Source: Helicobacter pylori (lineage in GTDB: Bacteria > Campylobacterota > Campylobacteria > Campylobacterales > Helicobacteraceae). Taken from it: 64,000 nt of DNA. Below the pieces are notes generated by a model. It was not told the DNA's origin and ran no database searches. It saw only the letters and a list, made by a program, of their open reading frames with translations. This document shows positions 17,942 to 28,254 of this stretch, piece by piece. Numbering within the stretch: position 1 is the first letter of the stretch; the number at the start of each line of letters is the position of its first letter. Made by a program: the position numbers and the translations under genes. The DNA lies in contig NZ_CP011487.1 of assembly GCF_001653475.1 (NCBI RefSeq), positions 1,178,001 to 1,242,000 on the forward strand, in the 5' to 3' direction.

Positions 17942-19119
17942 TTTAAATCCCCTTTTAAAGCGTTATAAACGGTGTTTAAATCCTTATCCCCACGACCGCT
18001 TAAACTCACTACTATGATACTTTCTTGTGCGCATTTTTGAGCGAGTTTTAAAGCATACGCTAAGGCGTGTGAGCTTTCTAGTGCTGGGATAATGCCTTCT
18101 TTTTGGCACAACAATCTAAAGGCTTCTAGCGCTTCAAGATCGCTTGCGCTTTCATAAATCGCGCGTCCGCTCTCTTTTAAATAGCTGTGTTCTGGCCCCA
18201 CTCCTGGATAATCAAGCCCGGCACTAATGCTATGGCTTTCTGTAATCTGGCCTTCATCATCTTGTAAAAGATAGGTTTTATTCCCATGCAAGATCCCCAC
18301 ACGCCCCTTATTCAAAGTCGCCCCATGTTTATTGGTTTCTAGCCCTAAACCCGCTGGCTCTACGCCTATGAGTTTAACCTCTTGATCGTTTAAAAATGCG
18401 CTAAATATCCCTATAGCGTTAGACCCCCCTCCAACGCATGCGATAACATAATCAGGCAAGCGGTTTTCTTTTTCTAAAATTTGGCTTTTAACCTCATCGC
18501 CTATCATTTTTTGAAAGGTTTTAACCATCGTAGGGTAAGGGTGTGGTCCAGCGGCTGTGCCTAGCAAATAATGCGTGTCCTTGTAACTGCTCGCCCAATC
18601 TCTTAAGGCTTCATTCACAGCGTCTTTAAGCGTCGCGCTCCCTGAATGAACCTCTCTGATTTCAGCACCTAATAAGCGCATTCTAAAAACATTCATTTCT
18701 TGGCGCTTGATGTCTTTTCCTCCCATAAAAATCACGCATTTTAAATTCAATAATGCACAAGCGATAGCCGTTGCAACGCCATGTTGCCCAGCACCTGTTT
18801 CAGCAATAATCCTTTTTTTACCCATTTTTTTCGCTAAAAGGGCTTGCCCTAAAGCCTGATTAGTCTTATGTGCCCCACCATGGATTAAATCTTCTCGTTT
18901 TAGATAAAGCTTCACTTTAGGGTTAGAAACGATATTTTGACACAAGGTTAAAGGGCTAGGACGGCCTACAAAATCTTTTAAAAGATGGAAATATTCTTTT
19001 TGGAATTTTTCATCTTTCAAACACGCATCAAACGCCTGTTCTAATTCTCTTAATGCAGGCACTAACAACTCTGAAACAAAACTCCCTCCAAACTCCCCAA
19101 AATACGCTCTTTTATTCAT
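17938..19119 (-). CDS. trpB: Tryptophan synthase beta chain
   Basis: Condenses indole with serine to tryptophan in a PLP-dependent step. 393 residues. The PLP lysine is K85 in [15 protein letters not shown], and the phosphate loop is [10 protein letters not shown]. The C-terminal SGRGDKD motif of the family is present. It begins 1 base after the trpC stop, so the alpha and beta genes are made together with trpC. Confidence 0.97.
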   Translation of the reverse strand: MNKRAYFGEFGGSFVSELLVPALRELEQAFDACLKDEKFQKEYFHLLKDFVGRPSPLTLCQNIVSNPKVKLYLKREDLIHGGAHKTNQALGQALLAKKMGKKRIIAETGAGQHGVATAIACALLNLKCVIFMGGKDIKRQEMNVFRMRLLGAEIREVHSGSATLKDAVNEALRDWASSYKDTHYLLGTAAGPHPYPTMVKTFQKMIGDEVKSQILEKENRLPDYVIACVGGGSNAIGIFSAFLNDQEVKLIGVEPAGLGLETNKHGATLNKGRVGILHGNKTYLLQDDEGQITESHSISAGLDYPGVGPEHSYLKESGRAIYESASDLEALEAFRLLCQKEGIIPALESSHALAYALKLAQKCAQESIIVVSLSGRGDKDLNTVYNALKGDLK

Positions 19120-19120
19120 T

Positions 19121-20479
19121 TTAATACTCTCTTAAAATTCGGGCTAATCGCTTGATTTTATCCTTATTTTTAATCCCAGGGCTTATTTCTAAACCGGAAT
19201 TGAAATCCAAACCCAACGCTTTAACTTTCAAGGCTTTTTGAATGTTATCCAAATTAAGCCCACCGGCTAACATGAAAGGCGTTTTGACATTTTCTAAAAC
19301 ACCCCAATCAAAACTCACGCCATTGCCTCCCATTTTATCCCCCTTAGTGTCGTATAAGATTAGAGAGGCTTCTTTGGCTTTAGGCGCTAAATCGTTAGCG
19401 TTCATCACATTCACTACTTGCCAAATCGCGCAAGTTTTAGGGAGCGATTTTTTTAATTGAGCGATTTCTTTTTGAGAATAGCCATAAAGCTGCACCGCTT
19501 TTAAATCAAGCTTTTTAGCGATTTTTTGAATTTTTTTAATCCCATCTTTCACAAACACGCCCACAAAATCCAATTTTTTAACCGCTTTCGTGATTTTTAG
19601 GGCTTCTTTAGGCTTGATGTATCGGGGTGAAGATTTTTCAAAAATCAAACCCCCATAAATAAAATGGTTTTTATAAACGGCTTTAGCGTCTTTAATTTTT
19701 GTAAGTCCGCACACTTTATTTCCGCCTAAAATCAATTTAGTGCACGCTTTTTTCAAATCCTTTTCTTTCATTAAAGAGCTGCCCACTAAAAAGCCATTCA
19801 CATAAGGGGCTAGGGTTTTGATTTGCACATGCGAATGAATACCGGACTCACTGATAATGAGCGCGTCTTTAGGCAATAAGGAGCGTAATTCTAGCGTGTG
19901 ATTAATATCGGTTTTTAAGGTGTGCAAATCCCTGTTATTGATGCCTATAATGTCGTATTGGAGTTTGAGCAAGCGCTTGATTTCTTGCTTGTTGGAAACT
20001 TCAGTCAGCGTGCTTAGGTTTAAGGATTTAGCGAGGTTAAAAAGCTCTAAATAATTTTTATCATCTAATACGCTTAACATTAAAAGCACCGCATTAGCTC
20101 CCATAACCCTAGCGAGTTTGATTTGAAAAGCATCAATGATAAAATCTTTACATAAAATGGGCTTGGTGGAATGTTGCGAAACAATCTTAATGTTTTCATA
20201 AGAGCCTAAAAAATGTTTAGAATCGGCTAAAACTGAAATACAAGAGGCGAATTTTTCATAAGTCTTGGCTATTTTCAACAGATCAAAATCTTTTCTTATT
20301 AAACCTTTAGAGGGCGATGCTTTTTTGCATTCTAAAATAAAGCTGGTCTTTTTTTCCAGTAATGCCTTTTTAAAATCCCTGTCGCTTGGGCTTATGTTTA
20401 TCGGTAAAGTGTGATTTTTTTTGAGTGCAGAGACTTCTAGGAGCTTGTCTTTAAGGATGTTTTCTAACACGCTAGGCAT
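19121..20479 (-). CDS. trpC: Bifunctional indole-3-glycerol phosphate synthase / phosphoribosylanthranilate isomerase
   Basis: Fused TrpC-TrpF enzyme of 452 residues catalysing two consecutive steps. Residues 1 to about 250 form the synthase barrel ([44 protein letters not shown]). From about 255 on is the isomerase barrel ([41 protein letters not shown]). The fusion is of the enterobacterial type. The start overlaps trpD by 8 bases. Confidence 0.96.
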   Translation of the reverse strand: MPSVLENILKDKLLEVSALKKNHTLPINISPSDRDFKKALLEKKTSFILECKKASPSKGLIRKDFDLLKIAKTYEKFASCISVLADSKHFLGSYENIKIVSQHSTKPILCKDFIIDAFQIKLARVMGANAVLLMLSVLDDKNYLELFNLAKSLNLSTLTEVSNKQEIKRLLKLQYDIIGINNRDLHTLKTDINHTLELRSLLPKDALIISESGIHSHVQIKTLAPYVNGFLVGSSLMKEKDLKKACTKLILGGNKVCGLTKIKDAKAVYKNHFIYGGLIFEKSSPRYIKPKEALKITKAVKKLDFVGVFVKDGIKKIQKIAKKLDLKAVQLYGYSQKEIAQLKKSLPKTCAIWQVVNVMNANDLAPKAKEASLILYDTKGDKMGGNGVSFDWGVLENVKTPFMLAGGLNLDNIQKALKVKALGLDFNSGLEISPGIKNKDKIKRLARILREY

Positions 20480-21479
20480 GGCTTAATCTTATGATTTTTT
20501 GTAAATGCGTATAAGGCGCTTTGGTTTTTAAATGCTCTAAAGTCATGCTCACGCCCTCTTTTAAATCTTTAGCTTTATGGCTTAAATACAACAAACTCGC
20601 CACATTCGCCACAACCACCATTGTATGCGAAGGCTTGCCTTTATTTTCTAAAATATCTAAACACGCTTGAACGCTTTCTTGCGCGTTTTCAATCTGTAAT
20701 TCTTTCAAATCATAGGGGGGCAAATCAAAATCTTTAGCACTCAAGTCATACTCTAAAATTTCGTTATTTTTCAATTCACACGCATGCGTCATGTCGTGCA
20801 ACACGATTTCATCCGTCCCCCCTCCATTAACCACCATCGCCCTTTTAACGCCTAAAGCCTTTAACGCTAGCGCCATAGTCTTACACAAGGATTTGTCATA
20901 CACGCCTAAAAGCTGGATTTTTGGCCTTAAGGGGTTGATTAAAGGCCCTAAGCAATTAAAAATCGTTTTAGTGAAAAGCTCTTTTCTTAAAGGAGCGGAT
21001 TTTTTAAAACTTTGATGGTATAAAGGCGCGAATAAAAACCCAAAATGCGTTTGTTTGAAACAATTCTCTAATTGCGCGGGATTCATTTTAATATTCACGC
21101 CTAAATTTTCCAACAAATCCGCACTCCCGCTATGACTGGACACGCTCCTTGATCCGTGTTTAGCCATAGATAATCCCATAGAGCTGGCAATGAGCGCAGC
21201 AATCGTGCTGATGTTAATCGTTTTTAACCCATCGCCCCCTGTGCCGCAATTGTCTATTAAATCCAAGCCGCTATTATAAGGCTTAGGGGCATGCTCTAAA
21301 AGCGTGGTTGCAGCAACGCTAATTTCCTTAAAGCTCTCGCCCTTGATTTTTAAAGCGCATAAAATTGCCCCGAGTTGTGCTGGGCTTACTTTTTCGTTGA
21401 TAATAAGGGTGAATAATTTCTTGACTTCTTCATCGTTTAAGTTTTTTTGATGGTATAGAGTGTTTAAAATATCTTTCAT
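20472..21479 (-). CDS. trpD: Anthranilate phosphoribosyltransferase
   Basis: Transfers phosphoribose from PRPP to anthranilate. 335 residues, the usual length for a stand-alone TrpD not fused to the glutaminase. Signature loops: [16 protein letters not shown] for PRPP binding, [18 protein letters not shown], and NGGGTDE. It overlaps trpG by 4 bases (ATGA). Confidence 0.97.
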   Translation of the reverse strand: MKDILNTLYHQKNLNDEEVKKLFTLIINEKVSPAQLGAILCALKIKGESFKEISVAATTLLEHAPKPYNSGLDLIDNCGTGGDGLKTINISTIAALIASSMGLSMAKHGSRSVSSHSGSADLLENLGVNIKMNPAQLENCFKQTHFGFLFAPLYHQSFKKSAPLRKELFTKTIFNCLGPLINPLRPKIQLLGVYDKSLCKTMALALKALGVKRAMVVNGGGTDEIVLHDMTHACELKNNEILEYDLSAKDFDLPPYDLKELQIENAQESVQACLDILENKGKPSHTMVVVANVASLLYLSHKAKDLKEGVSMTLEHLKTKAPYTHLQKIIRLSHA

Positions 21480-22060
21480 GATAACCCTCTTAAAAACCCC
21501 ACGCTTTGCTCTAACAACACTCTCCCTTGTAAAGTCATGATGCTTTCAGGGTGGAATTGGTAGGCTAAAATTTTATCTTCTTCATTGATAATAGCCATAG
21601 GGATATTATCATGCTTTGCGATCACTTCTAAATTTTTAGGCAAGCGGCTTGCCATTAAAGAATGGTAACGCCCCACCACCATGCTATCCCCTAAGCCTTT
21701 AAAAACGGCATGCTTTTTGAGCGCAATGGTTGTCGCTTTGCCATGCACGATTTCTTTACTCCTTATGATTTTAGCCCCATAGCTTTGCGCTAAAGCTTGT
21801 AAGCCTAAACAAACCCCTAAAATGGAGAATTTCTTTTTAGCCATTTCAATGATTTTTAAAAGATTGCCTGAACTGCTAGGGTTACCAGGTCCGGGTGAAA
21901 TGAACAATAAAGGGGTTTTTGATTCTTTATGCATTAAACCCATAAGATAATGCGGATCAATATCGTTTTGATAAACAACCACTTCATAACCCAAACACTC
22001 TAATTCATACACCAAGTTATAAGAGAAAGAATCAAAATTATCTATAAAAAAGATTTTCAT
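21476..22060 (-). CDS. trpG: Anthranilate synthase component II (glutaminase)
   Basis: Class I glutamine amidotransferase giving ammonia to TrpE. 194 residues. The nucleophile is C84 in GVCLGLQAL, the oxyanion region is SPGPGNP, and the His-Glu pair is in [10 protein letters not shown]. Start overlaps trpE by 4 bases. Because it is not fused to TrpD, the operon order is trpE-G-D-CF-B-A. Confidence 0.97.
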   Translation of the reverse strand: MKIFFIDNFDSFSYNLVYELECLGYEVVVYQNDIDPHYLMGLMHKESKTPLLFISPGPGNPSSSGNLLKIIEMAKKKFSILGVCLGLQALAQSYGAKIIRSKEIVHGKATTIALKKHAVFKGLGDSMVVGRYHSLMASRLPKNLEVIAKHDNIPMAIINEEDKILAYQFHPESIMTLQGRVLLEQSVGFLRGLS

Positions 22061-23559
22061 GAGATTGTTTTCCTGATCGCATCAATAAGGGCTTGCGCTT
22101 TAGCTCTTGTTTCATTCGCTTCGTTTTTAGGCACGCTGTCTAACACAATACCGGCTCCTGCTTGGATCACTGCCCTATTGTTTTTAACAAAACACGAACG
22201 GATAGTGATGCAAGAATCCATAGAACCCTCACTATTTAAATACCCCACACTCCCCCCATAAGAGCCTCTCCTTTGATTTTCCAATTGGTAAATGAGCTTG
22301 ATCGCAGAGATTTTAGGCGCCCCACTAAGCGTGCCGGCGTTCATAAAGCTCCTGTAAGCATGCAAACTATCGCACCTTTTTTTCAATTCCCCAACAACCC
22401 TTGAAACCAAATGCATGACATTGGAATACTTATCCACTTTTAAAAGCTTATCGCAATAGCGTTTTTTTGAAACTCTGGCCATGTCGTTTCTGGCTAAATC
22501 CACTAGCATGATGTGTTCAGCCCTTTCTTTATAGTCGTGTTGCAAGTCAAATTCCATTTTACTATCTAAATCGTAATCAATATTCCCTTGTTTGTCCTTA
22601 CCCCTTAAGCGAGTGCCAGCAATGGGATAAATTTCAGCCGTATTGGTTAAAGCATTGTATTTTAAGGCGCTCTCAGGGCTTGCCCCAAAAAGAATAAAAT
22701 CGCTGTCTTTGATATAGAACATATAGGGGCTAGGATTAGTTAGCTTTAAATGATAATACGCGCTCAAACCCTCCAAGCACTCCATATAAAAGCTGCGCGA
22801 CAACACCGCTTGAAAAATCTCGCCTTTTTTGATTTCTTCTTGTAAGGATAGCGCCTTTTTTTCAAACTCGCTATCATCGCAATTAGCGCTAACTTCTCTA
22901 CTTTGCTTGGATTTTTTAGGGATAAAATCGCTTTTGATGTTTTGAGCCAACTCTTTTAAATCCTGTAATTCTTGGGCTATCTCTGTTTTAAAGCGTTCAT
23001 CAAAACACGCCCCCAAGATTTCAGCGCTTTTTTCTTTATGGTCTATGATGATCAAATTTTGCGCAACAAAAAAAATAAAGTCATGCGCTGTGTTGTCTTG
23101 CGCTTTTAAGTGGGGCAAATCTTCAAAAAAATTGAGCATTTCAAAAGAAAAAACGCCAGCGCTTAAAAGCGTAAAGGGGTGTTTGGGTTTGGTTTTAACG
23201 CTTTTAAAAAGACCCCTTAAAGCGTCAAAAGGGCTAGGCTCAAAGAGTTTTAAAAACTCATCTTGCGTTTTTTTATTTTTGGTGTAGGTTAAAGTTAGGG
23301 CATTGTCTTGTATAGGCATTTTAAAAAACGCACTCAATTTTTGCAAAAACGCCCCGCCATTAGGCGTCAGGCTAGTGATAGTTACGATATTGTGGTTGCA
23401 AATCAGCTTCAAACAGGCTTTAGCCATTAAAAGGGATTTGGTGTGTGCTTTGCTCTCAATCTCAGCACTTTCAAAAAGCAAGGTGTACTGTTGCTCTAAT
23501 TTTTCATAAAGAGCTAGGGGATAGGGAATGTAAGGAGCTTTTTCTATTAAACTGATCAT
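22057..23559 (-). CDS. trpE: Anthranilate synthase component I
   Basis: Chorismate-using subunit making anthranilate, the first step of tryptophan synthesis. 500 residues from the ATG at 23559; a TTG one codon upstream is less likely. C-terminal chorismate-enzyme motifs are intact: [29 protein letters not shown] and GSVGYL. First gene of the operon. The upstream 130 bases show AT-rich -10-like sequences but no obvious tryptophan-rich leader peptide, so attenuation is not supported. Confidence 0.96.
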   Translation of the reverse strand: MISLIEKAPYIPYPLALYEKLEQQYTLLFESAEIESKAHTKSLLMAKACLKLICNHNIVTITSLTPNGGAFLQKLSAFFKMPIQDNALTLTYTKNKKTQDEFLKLFEPSPFDALRGLFKSVKTKPKHPFTLLSAGVFSFEMLNFFEDLPHLKAQDNTAHDFIFFVAQNLIIIDHKEKSAEILGACFDERFKTEIAQELQDLKELAQNIKSDFIPKKSKQSREVSANCDDSEFEKKALSLQEEIKKGEIFQAVLSRSFYMECLEGLSAYYHLKLTNPSPYMFYIKDSDFILFGASPESALKYNALTNTAEIYPIAGTRLRGKDKQGNIDYDLDSKMEFDLQHDYKERAEHIMLVDLARNDMARVSKKRYCDKLLKVDKYSNVMHLVSRVVGELKKRCDSLHAYRSFMNAGTLSGAPKISAIKLIYQLENQRRGSYGGSVGYLNSEGSMDSCITIRSCFVKNNRAVIQAGAGIVLDSVPKNEANETRAKAQALIDAIRKTIS

Positions 23560-23690
23560 CAATTTCTTTATGCTAAAAATAAACTTCTATCTTACAAGAA
23601 ATAGATAAACGGGCAATAAATTAATAGCCTTATTTAATCAGATCAAACTTTTGAGCGTTGTTAAGGTCGTTTGTGCGATGCTTGTTGCCG

Positions 23691-24749
23691 TTACTTTTCT
23701 TGTATGTGGCAAGAAAGATTTGGTGCAATAAATTCAATAATCTTTTCGCTCTCTTTTCCAATATCAATCAAACTCATATCGTTTGAGACATTAGGTGGGG
23801 CGATTCCTAAAAAACGCCTATTGAAAGGCCGCCATCTGGCAATAGAGGCGCTGAGTTCGTTAGGATAAAACCCGATAGATTGGTTGTCAAATAAAGCGTT
23901 CACATGCAAAGGGCCTGAAGCGTTCCCAATATAGACGGACAAATTCGCGCACAATTTGGCTAAATCCACTAAACTATGGCTCGTATCATAAAGGTGAGTG
24001 AAAGGGACTTTTTTAAGGAGTTCTTCTGTGGCTTTTCTCTCGCCTGGCCCGCAAATAAGAATGATCTCACAACTTAACTTTTTGTGTAAAAAATCAATCA
24101 GTTTAATAAAGTGTGGAGCAGGCAATACGGGCGAACTGCCTCCGCTATGCATGTGCACGCCAATCCACAATAAACCAGCATTAGCGTTGAGTTTTGAAGC
24201 GATGATGGATCGCTCTTTGGATTTGTCTTTAAGCTTCCATGCGATTTTTTTCATTTGAGCGTTAGGGAGATTGTGATCTTTACAAAAAACACAGATGAGA
24301 TCCAAATTGTATTCGTATTCGGTTTTTAAACACAGCGATCGGCTTTGGCGCACGCTCTTTTGATAAAACCAAGAATAGATTTTGGTCTTAGGGGCTAGGA
24401 TGTAAGGAATGGATTTTCTTAGTCTGAAAGCGAGTCTGGCGTTTTTAAAATTAGAAAATAAAAAGATAAGAGCGTCAATGGATTTACTTTTAAGAGTGGT
24501 GGCTAAATGATTGTCTTCTATAATGACTTCATCAATGAAGGGGAATTCTAATGCTATTGGGGTGGTATAGCTAGGCACAACCACGCCCAAATACACTTCC
24601 TTGCCTTTTTCTAAAAAAGCATGCTTTAGAGCGATTAAAGCGGGAATGGCTAAAATAAAATCGCCTAACTTATCGTTACGGATCACAAAAACTTTTTGAG
24701 AGTTTTCCTTATCTTTACATTTTAAATCTTCAAACCCTACAAAATCCAT
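23691..24749 (-). CDS. Family 9 glycosyltransferase (LPS heptosyltransferase type)
   Basis: 352-residue glycosyltransferase of the ADP-heptose:LPS heptosyltransferase family, acting at the inner membrane on the LPS core. Features: N-terminal VIRNDKLGDFILAIPAL, a central SGGSSPVLPAPHF region, and the C-terminal donor-binding LILICGPGERKA and YIGNASGPLHVNALF. In gene order it corresponds to HP1284, recalled from the literature as the Hep III core transferase; that specificity is not visible here. TTAGGAG ribosome site. The gene follows the acid phosphatase in the same direction. No gene lies between it and trpE. Confidence 0.85.
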   Translation of the reverse strand: MDFVGFEDLKCKDKENSQKVFVIRNDKLGDFILAIPALIALKHAFLEKGKEVYLGVVVPSYTTPIALEFPFIDEVIIEDNHLATTLKSKSIDALIFLFSNFKNARLAFRLRKSIPYILAPKTKIYSWFYQKSVRQSRSLCLKTEYEYNLDLICVFCKDHNLPNAQMKKIAWKLKDKSKERSIIASKLNANAGLLWIGVHMHSGGSSPVLPAPHFIKLIDFLHKKLSCEIILICGPGERKATEELLKKVPFTHLYDTSHSLVDLAKLCANLSVYIGNASGPLHVNALFDNQSIGFYPNELSASIARWRPFNRRFLGIAPPNVSNDMSLIDIGKESEKIIEFIAPNLSCHIQEK

Positions 24750-24815
24750 AGCTCTCCTAAGAGATCAAATTTTTTGTCATGTTAGCAAAAATCGTTCTTA
24801 TGCGATGGATAAATT

Positions 24816-25550
24816 TTATTTTTTATTCTGCCATGCTTTTATGGGCTCATCTTCCCAAGTGCCATAAAGAGAGTTGGGTAAAATGATCCATTCAGTGCCA
24901 AATTTTTGAGCGTTTTGCAAGACTTTAGCTCGTTGTTCTTGGCTGTTTTTAGCGTCTTTGGCAAAAATAGCGTCAAAATCATGCAAAGTATCGCCCACTT
25001 GTAAAACAATCGCATAATCCTTAGCGACTAACTCTCGCCTAACGGCTTTAGGCTTGCCTTTTTCTTTTAATAAAACGGATTCTTCACTCACTTGGGGGAG
25101 TTTAAAACTTTTGAGCGTCTTTAAAGTGAATGCCTTATTTTTTTGCGTGCGGTTAGAAATGTAAAAAATCTTAACGCCCTTAGAATTAGCGTATTCTAAA
25201 AAGTCTAGCGCTCCAGGAATGAGCGTAAGAGAGCCTTCTTTTTCAAATTTATCCCAAGTTTCTGGGGTGTATTTAATGCAATTTTTGATCAAATAGCCCG
25301 CATAATCAAAAGTGTTTAAAACGGTTTCATCTAAATCCAAGATGACGGCTGGCTTTTTGTCTTTAACGAGCTTGAGATTATTATCTAGTGCCATTTTCGC
25401 CATTTTGTAACTTTGCAATTGCAAGGCTCTAATCTCAGCGCTTTGCTGATGATACTTAGCGCTTCTTGTTATGGGCGAAACGCATTCTTTGGCATTTAAA
25501 ACACTCATCAAACTCAATCCTAATAAAACTGATGCAAGGGTCTTTTTCAT
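24816..25550 (-). CDS. hppA: Class C acid phosphatase, e(P4) family
   Basis: 244-residue exported haloacid-dehalogenase-fold phosphatase. Signal peptide MKKTLASVLLGLSLMSVLNA, then the catalytic AVILDLDETVLNTF (D72, D74), the IFYISNRTQ motif and VGDTLHDFD, the metal-binding acidic motif. Relatives dephosphorylate nucleoside monophosphates and nicotinamide mononucleotide so the nucleoside can be taken up. The lipobox of the Haemophilus e(P4) lipoprotein is not convincing here (cysteine at 23 in NAKEC), so a soluble periplasmic form is likely. A TATAAT on the minus strand at 25584-25589 is a good promoter. Confidence 0.9.
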   Translation of the reverse strand: MKKTLASVLLGLSLMSVLNAKECVSPITRSAKYHQQSAEIRALQLQSYKMAKMALDNNLKLVKDKKPAVILDLDETVLNTFDYAGYLIKNCIKYTPETWDKFEKEGSLTLIPGALDFLEYANSKGVKIFYISNRTQKNKAFTLKTLKSFKLPQVSEESVLLKEKGKPKAVRRELVAKDYAIVLQVGDTLHDFDAIFAKDAKNSQEQRAKVLQNAQKFGTEWIILPNSLYGTWEDEPIKAWQNKK

Positions 25551-25583
25551 TATAACAACACCTACCTAATGGGGATTTTTTGT

Positions 25584-25643
25584 ATTATACCTTAAAACAG
25601 ATGATTAGGAGTATTTTTACCATTAACCGAATTGTTGTATAGT
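25584..25643. promoter_or_regulatory. Divergent promoters of the acid phosphatase and yceI genes
   Basis: The 127-base gap between the divergent genes holds TATAAT on the minus strand (25584-25589), about 34 bases before the phosphatase start, and TATAGT on the plus strand (25638-25643), about 35 bases before the yceI start. Both fit the H. pylori sigma-80 -10 consensus. Confidence 0.6.
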
Positions 25644-25677
25644 TAGCGTTTTTAATTCAGAATGAAGTGAGGAAACA

Positions 25678-26226
25678 ATGAAAAAAGCGTTAATATCCAC
25701 CCTTTTTGGTGTTAGTTTGGTGTTTGCAAAACCTTATACGATTGATAAGGCAAACTCTAGCGTGTGGTTTGAGGTTAAACATTTCAAATTCAATGAAACA
25801 AGAGGCGTGTTTGATAGTTTTGATGGCAAAATTGATGCCGATCCTAATACCAAAGCTCTCAATGTTCTTGAAGGCAAAATTGATATTAAAAGCATCAACA
25901 CTAGGAACAAAAAAAGAGATGACCACCTAAGGACAGCAGAATTTTTTGATGCGCTAAAATACCCAAAAGGGAGCTTTAAAATGACAAAATACGAAGATGG
26001 TAAAATCCATGGGGATTTGACCCTTCATGGCGTAACCAAACCGGTCGTGTTGGAAGCAAAAATCCAAGCCCCCTTGCAAAACCCCATGAATAAAAAAGAA
26101 TTCATGGTGCTACAAGCTGAAGGCAAAATCAACCGCAAGGATTTTGGCATCGGTAAAACATTTAGCGATGCTGTCGTTGGAGATGAGGTAAAGATTGAAA
26201 TCAAACTAGAAGCTTACGCTCAATAA
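25678..26226 (+). CDS. Secreted YceI family lipid-binding protein
   Basis: 182 residues with a short signal peptide (MKKALISTLFGVSLVFA) and a single YceI lipocalin-like barrel: YTIDKANSSVWFEVKHF, IDIKSINTRNKKRDDHLR, FFDALKYPKGSFKMT, GDLTLHGVTKPVVLEA. YceI proteins bind isoprenoids, amides or other amphiphiles in the periplasm; the H. pylori member (HP1286) is known as a secreted protein. A GTGAGGA ribosome site precedes the ATG. The gene stands alone and ends in a strong terminator. Confidence 0.93.
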   Translation: MKKALISTLFGVSLVFAKPYTIDKANSSVWFEVKHFKFNETRGVFDSFDGKIDADPNTKALNVLEGKIDIKSINTRNKKRDDHLRTAEFFDALKYPKGSFKMTKYEDGKIHGDLTLHGVTKPVVLEAKIQAPLQNPMNKKEFMVLQAEGKINRKDFGIGKTFSDAVVGDEVKIEIKLEAYAQ

Positions 26227-26233
26227 ACTTTTT

Positions 26234-26271
26234 GCAAGAAACAATTTTTTGTTTCTTGTGGCTTTCTTTTC
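26234..26271 (+). terminator. Rho-independent terminator after yceI
   Basis: CAAGAAACA (26235-26243) pairs perfectly with TGTTTCTTG (26250-26258) around a 6-base loop, followed by a T-rich tail (GGCTTTCTTTT). It lies 8 bases after the stop codon. Confidence 0.75.
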
Positions 26272-26813
26272 TAATAAGAGTCTTTATTCTGCCCGATATC
26301 TCAAAACATCACTTTAATAGCGTTTTTACACCAATCGCTTAAAAAATTGAACGCCTATTTTAAATATATTAGACGCTTTTTTATTTTTATGCTAAACTAT
26401 TTGAGATTTCAACCGATATCACTTGATACAGAGATTAAGCCAATCATAAATAGTAAGGTTGATTCCATCTCGCTCTGTAATTAGGTTTGAAACCATGCAT
26501 CTAAGATTGACTCCTATCTTGTAAGTGCCATACTGCAAGTTCCCATAATAAAAACTTCTAAAAATAAAAACCTACAGAGCGAGATGGAATTAACCTTTTT
26601 GTGATTACAAATGATAGCCAGTCTTAAACAACATAAAGGCAATACAAGCCTTGCAATATTATTAATCGCTATTCAAAATCACAGATATTTTAATACAGCG
26701 TTCAATTTTTGAAAGCAAGAAGCTTACTTACAAACCTTTTTAAAAACAAATTTTTATACCATATCACAAGCTTTCGTGTTAAAATGCGTTGAATTGACTT
26801 TAGGAGTGTAAAA
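26272..26813. other. Gene-free region between yceI and tenA
   Basis: About 540 bases without a credible ORF on either strand. It contains the long inverted repeat listed separately. Close to tenA there is a TAAAAT -10-like element about 30 bases before its ATG. No riboswitch motif is seen before tenA. The stretch may hold a small RNA or the scar of a lost element. Confidence 0.5.
26455..26597. repeat. Long imperfect inverted repeat
   Basis: The left arm 26455-26488 and the right arm 26567-26597 are complementary. The central 17 bases, ATTCCATCTCGCTCTGT (26462-26478) and its exact complement at 26574-26590, match perfectly; the outer parts (AAGGTT and AGGTTT ends) match with small gaps. The spacer is about 78 bases between the arm ends. 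Weak complementarity continues outward. No transposase or coding sequence lies between. Confidence 0.75.
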
Positions 26814-27470
26814 ATGCAAGTTTCACAATATCTGTATAAAAACGCGCGATCTATTTGGGGGGATTGTATTTCCCATCCGTTTGTTCAAGGCATAGGGCAT
26901 GGGACTTTAGAAAGAGATAAATTTCGTTTTTATATTATTCAGGATTATTTGTTTCTTTTAGAATACGCTAAGGTGTTTGCTTTAGGCGTAGTTAAAGCTT
27001 ATGATGAAGCGGTGATGAGAGAGTTTTCTAACGCTATACAAGATATTTTGAATAACGAGATGAGTATCCATAACCATTACATTAGAGAACTTCAAATCAC
27101 TCAAATAGAATTGCAAAACACGCACCCCACTCTAGCTAATCAATCCTATACAAGCTACATGCTCGCTGAAGGGATTAAGGGCTCTATTAAAGAAGTTACG
27201 GTGGCTGTTCTGGCCTGTGGTTGGAGCTATTTAGTGATCGCGCAAAATTTAAGCCAAATCCCAAACGCTTTAGAACATGCCTTTTATGGGTATTGGATTA
27301 AGGGCTATAGCTCAAAAAAATTTCAAGCGTGTGTGTCGTGGAATATTAATTTGCTTGATTCCCTCACCCTCACTTCTTCAAAACAAGAAATTGAAAAATT
27401 AAAGGAGATTTTTATCGCTACAAGCAAATATGAATATCTGTTTTGGGATATGGCGTATCAAAAAAACTAA
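26814..27470 (+). CDS. tenA: TenA aminopyrimidine aminohydrolase
   Basis: Thiaminase-II-type enzyme that hydrolyses aminopyrimidine breakdown products of thiamine so that the HMP moiety can be recycled. 218 residues, all helical. The active-site residues of the Bacillus enzyme are found at the same numbers: D44 (IIQDY), Y112 (QSYTSYM), C135 (AVLACGWSY) and a glutamate at 207 (YEYLFWD). GGAGTG ribosome site. It lies just upstream of the riboswitch-controlled thiamine transporter, which fits a salvage role. Confidence 0.93.
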   Translation: MQVSQYLYKNARSIWGDCISHPFVQGIGHGTLERDKFRFYIIQDYLFLLEYAKVFALGVVKAYDEAVMREFSNAIQDILNNEMSIHNHYIRELQITQIELQNTHPTLANQSYTSYMLAEGIKGSIKEVTVAVLACGWSYLVIAQNLSQIPNALEHAFYGYWIKGYSSKKFQACVSWNINLLDSLTLTSSKQEIEKLKEIFIATSKYEYLFWDMAYQKN

Positions 27471-27487
27471 TTCTCATTGATTTGTGC

Positions 27488-27586
27488 TACAATCAAAAGA
27501 AAGGGGTGCTTTTTAAAAACGCTCAAGTTTTTAAAAGGCTGAGATTAAACCCGTAGAACTTGTCAAGGTAATTCTTGCGTAAGGAA
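27488..27586 (+). promoter_or_regulatory. TPP riboswitch (THI element) with its promoter
   Basis: The core of a thiamine-pyrophosphate riboswitch is readable: GGGGTGC at about 27503-27509, GGCTGAGA at 27537-27544, ACCCG from 27549, GAACTTGTCAAGGTAATTC, then GCGTAAGGAAA just before the ATG. TACAAT at 27488-27493 is a fitting -10 element. The 3' part of the aptamer overlaps the likely ribosome site (AAGGAAA), so TPP binding would block translation of pnuT. It lies downstream of the tenA stop and thus controls pnuT and the gene behind it. Confidence 0.9.
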
Positions 27587-27591
27587 ATAAT

Positions 27592-28254
27592 ATGTTGATA
27601 ACCACCCAACTACCCAAACGATTTTACGCCACACTCATTCTCGCTTGCGTGTTTTTGATCACCACTAATATTCTTGTCAAAGGCTCGTTTATCAATCTTT
27701 TAGCAGGGCTTAGTGGGGTTTTATATGCGTTTTTTGCCGGAGAAAGGCAAACGATTTGCTTTGTGTTTGGTCTTGTTTATAATTTGAGTTACGCTTATGT
27801 CGCTTATCAGTGGAAATTAAACGCTGATGTGATTTTATGCCTTTTTTTGTATATGCCGGTAACGATTTATGGGCTATTTGCGTGGAAAAAGACAGAGCAG
27901 CATGAAGGCGCTATTAAAGCTCAAAAACTTTCCAAAAATTGGCGTTTGGCGCTCATTTTAGGCATAGGGGTTTTAACTTGCGTGAGTGCTTTGTTTTTTA
28001 AAGAGATTAAAACGAATTTTTTATGGGCAGAGAGTTTTAATTTCGTCATCTTTATTATTGCTTTTATTTTACAGGTTTTGCGTTATATGGAGAATTATGT
28101 GCTAGTAACTTTGGGGAATATCGTGTCTATTGTCGTGTGGTTTTGTATTTTCCAAATTTCTGCAGAAAGCTTGGTGCAACTCTTCACAACGATTCTATAC
28201 CTTTTTATTGGTATGTATTATTTTAACCGCTGGAACAAGTCATGCAAGCAGTGA
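27592..28254 (+). CDS. pnuT: PnuC-family transporter, probably for thiamine (PnuT)
   Basis: 220-residue inner-membrane protein with seven or eight hydrophobic helices and PnuC-family features (GLSGVLYAFFAGERQ, FVFGLVYNLSYAYVAYQW, YMPVTIYGLFAW, ENYVLVTLGNIVSIVVW). The family carries nicotinamide riboside, riboflavin or thiamine. The TPP riboswitch in front, tenA upstream and a thiamine kinase downstream point to thiamine, so PnuT is preferred over the older pnuC label. The 3' end overlaps the next gene by 13 bases. Confidence 0.9.
   Translation: MLITTQLPKRFYATLILACVFLITTNILVKGSFINLLAGLSGVLYAFFAGERQTICFVFGLVYNLSYAYVAYQWKLNADVILCLFLYMPVTIYGLFAWKKTEQHEGAIKAQKLSKNWRLALILGIGVLTCVSALFFKEIKTNFLWAESFNFVIFIIAFILQVLRYMENYVLVTLGNIVSIVVWFCIFQISAESLVQLFTTILYLFIGMYYFNRWNKSCKQ

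Noticed and set aside
23560..23690. Tryptophan attenuator leader before trpE
   Set aside because: No short ORF with tandem Trp codons and no terminator/antiterminator pair could be read.
26455..26597. AapA/IsoA-type toxin-antitoxin locus of H. pylori
   Set aside because: No short hydrophobic peptide resembling AapA (KxSWKTLY-type) is encoded on either strand of the region.
27488..27592. Riboswitch controlling tenA
   Set aside because: The element starts after the tenA stop, so it can act only on pnuT and the downstream kinase gene.
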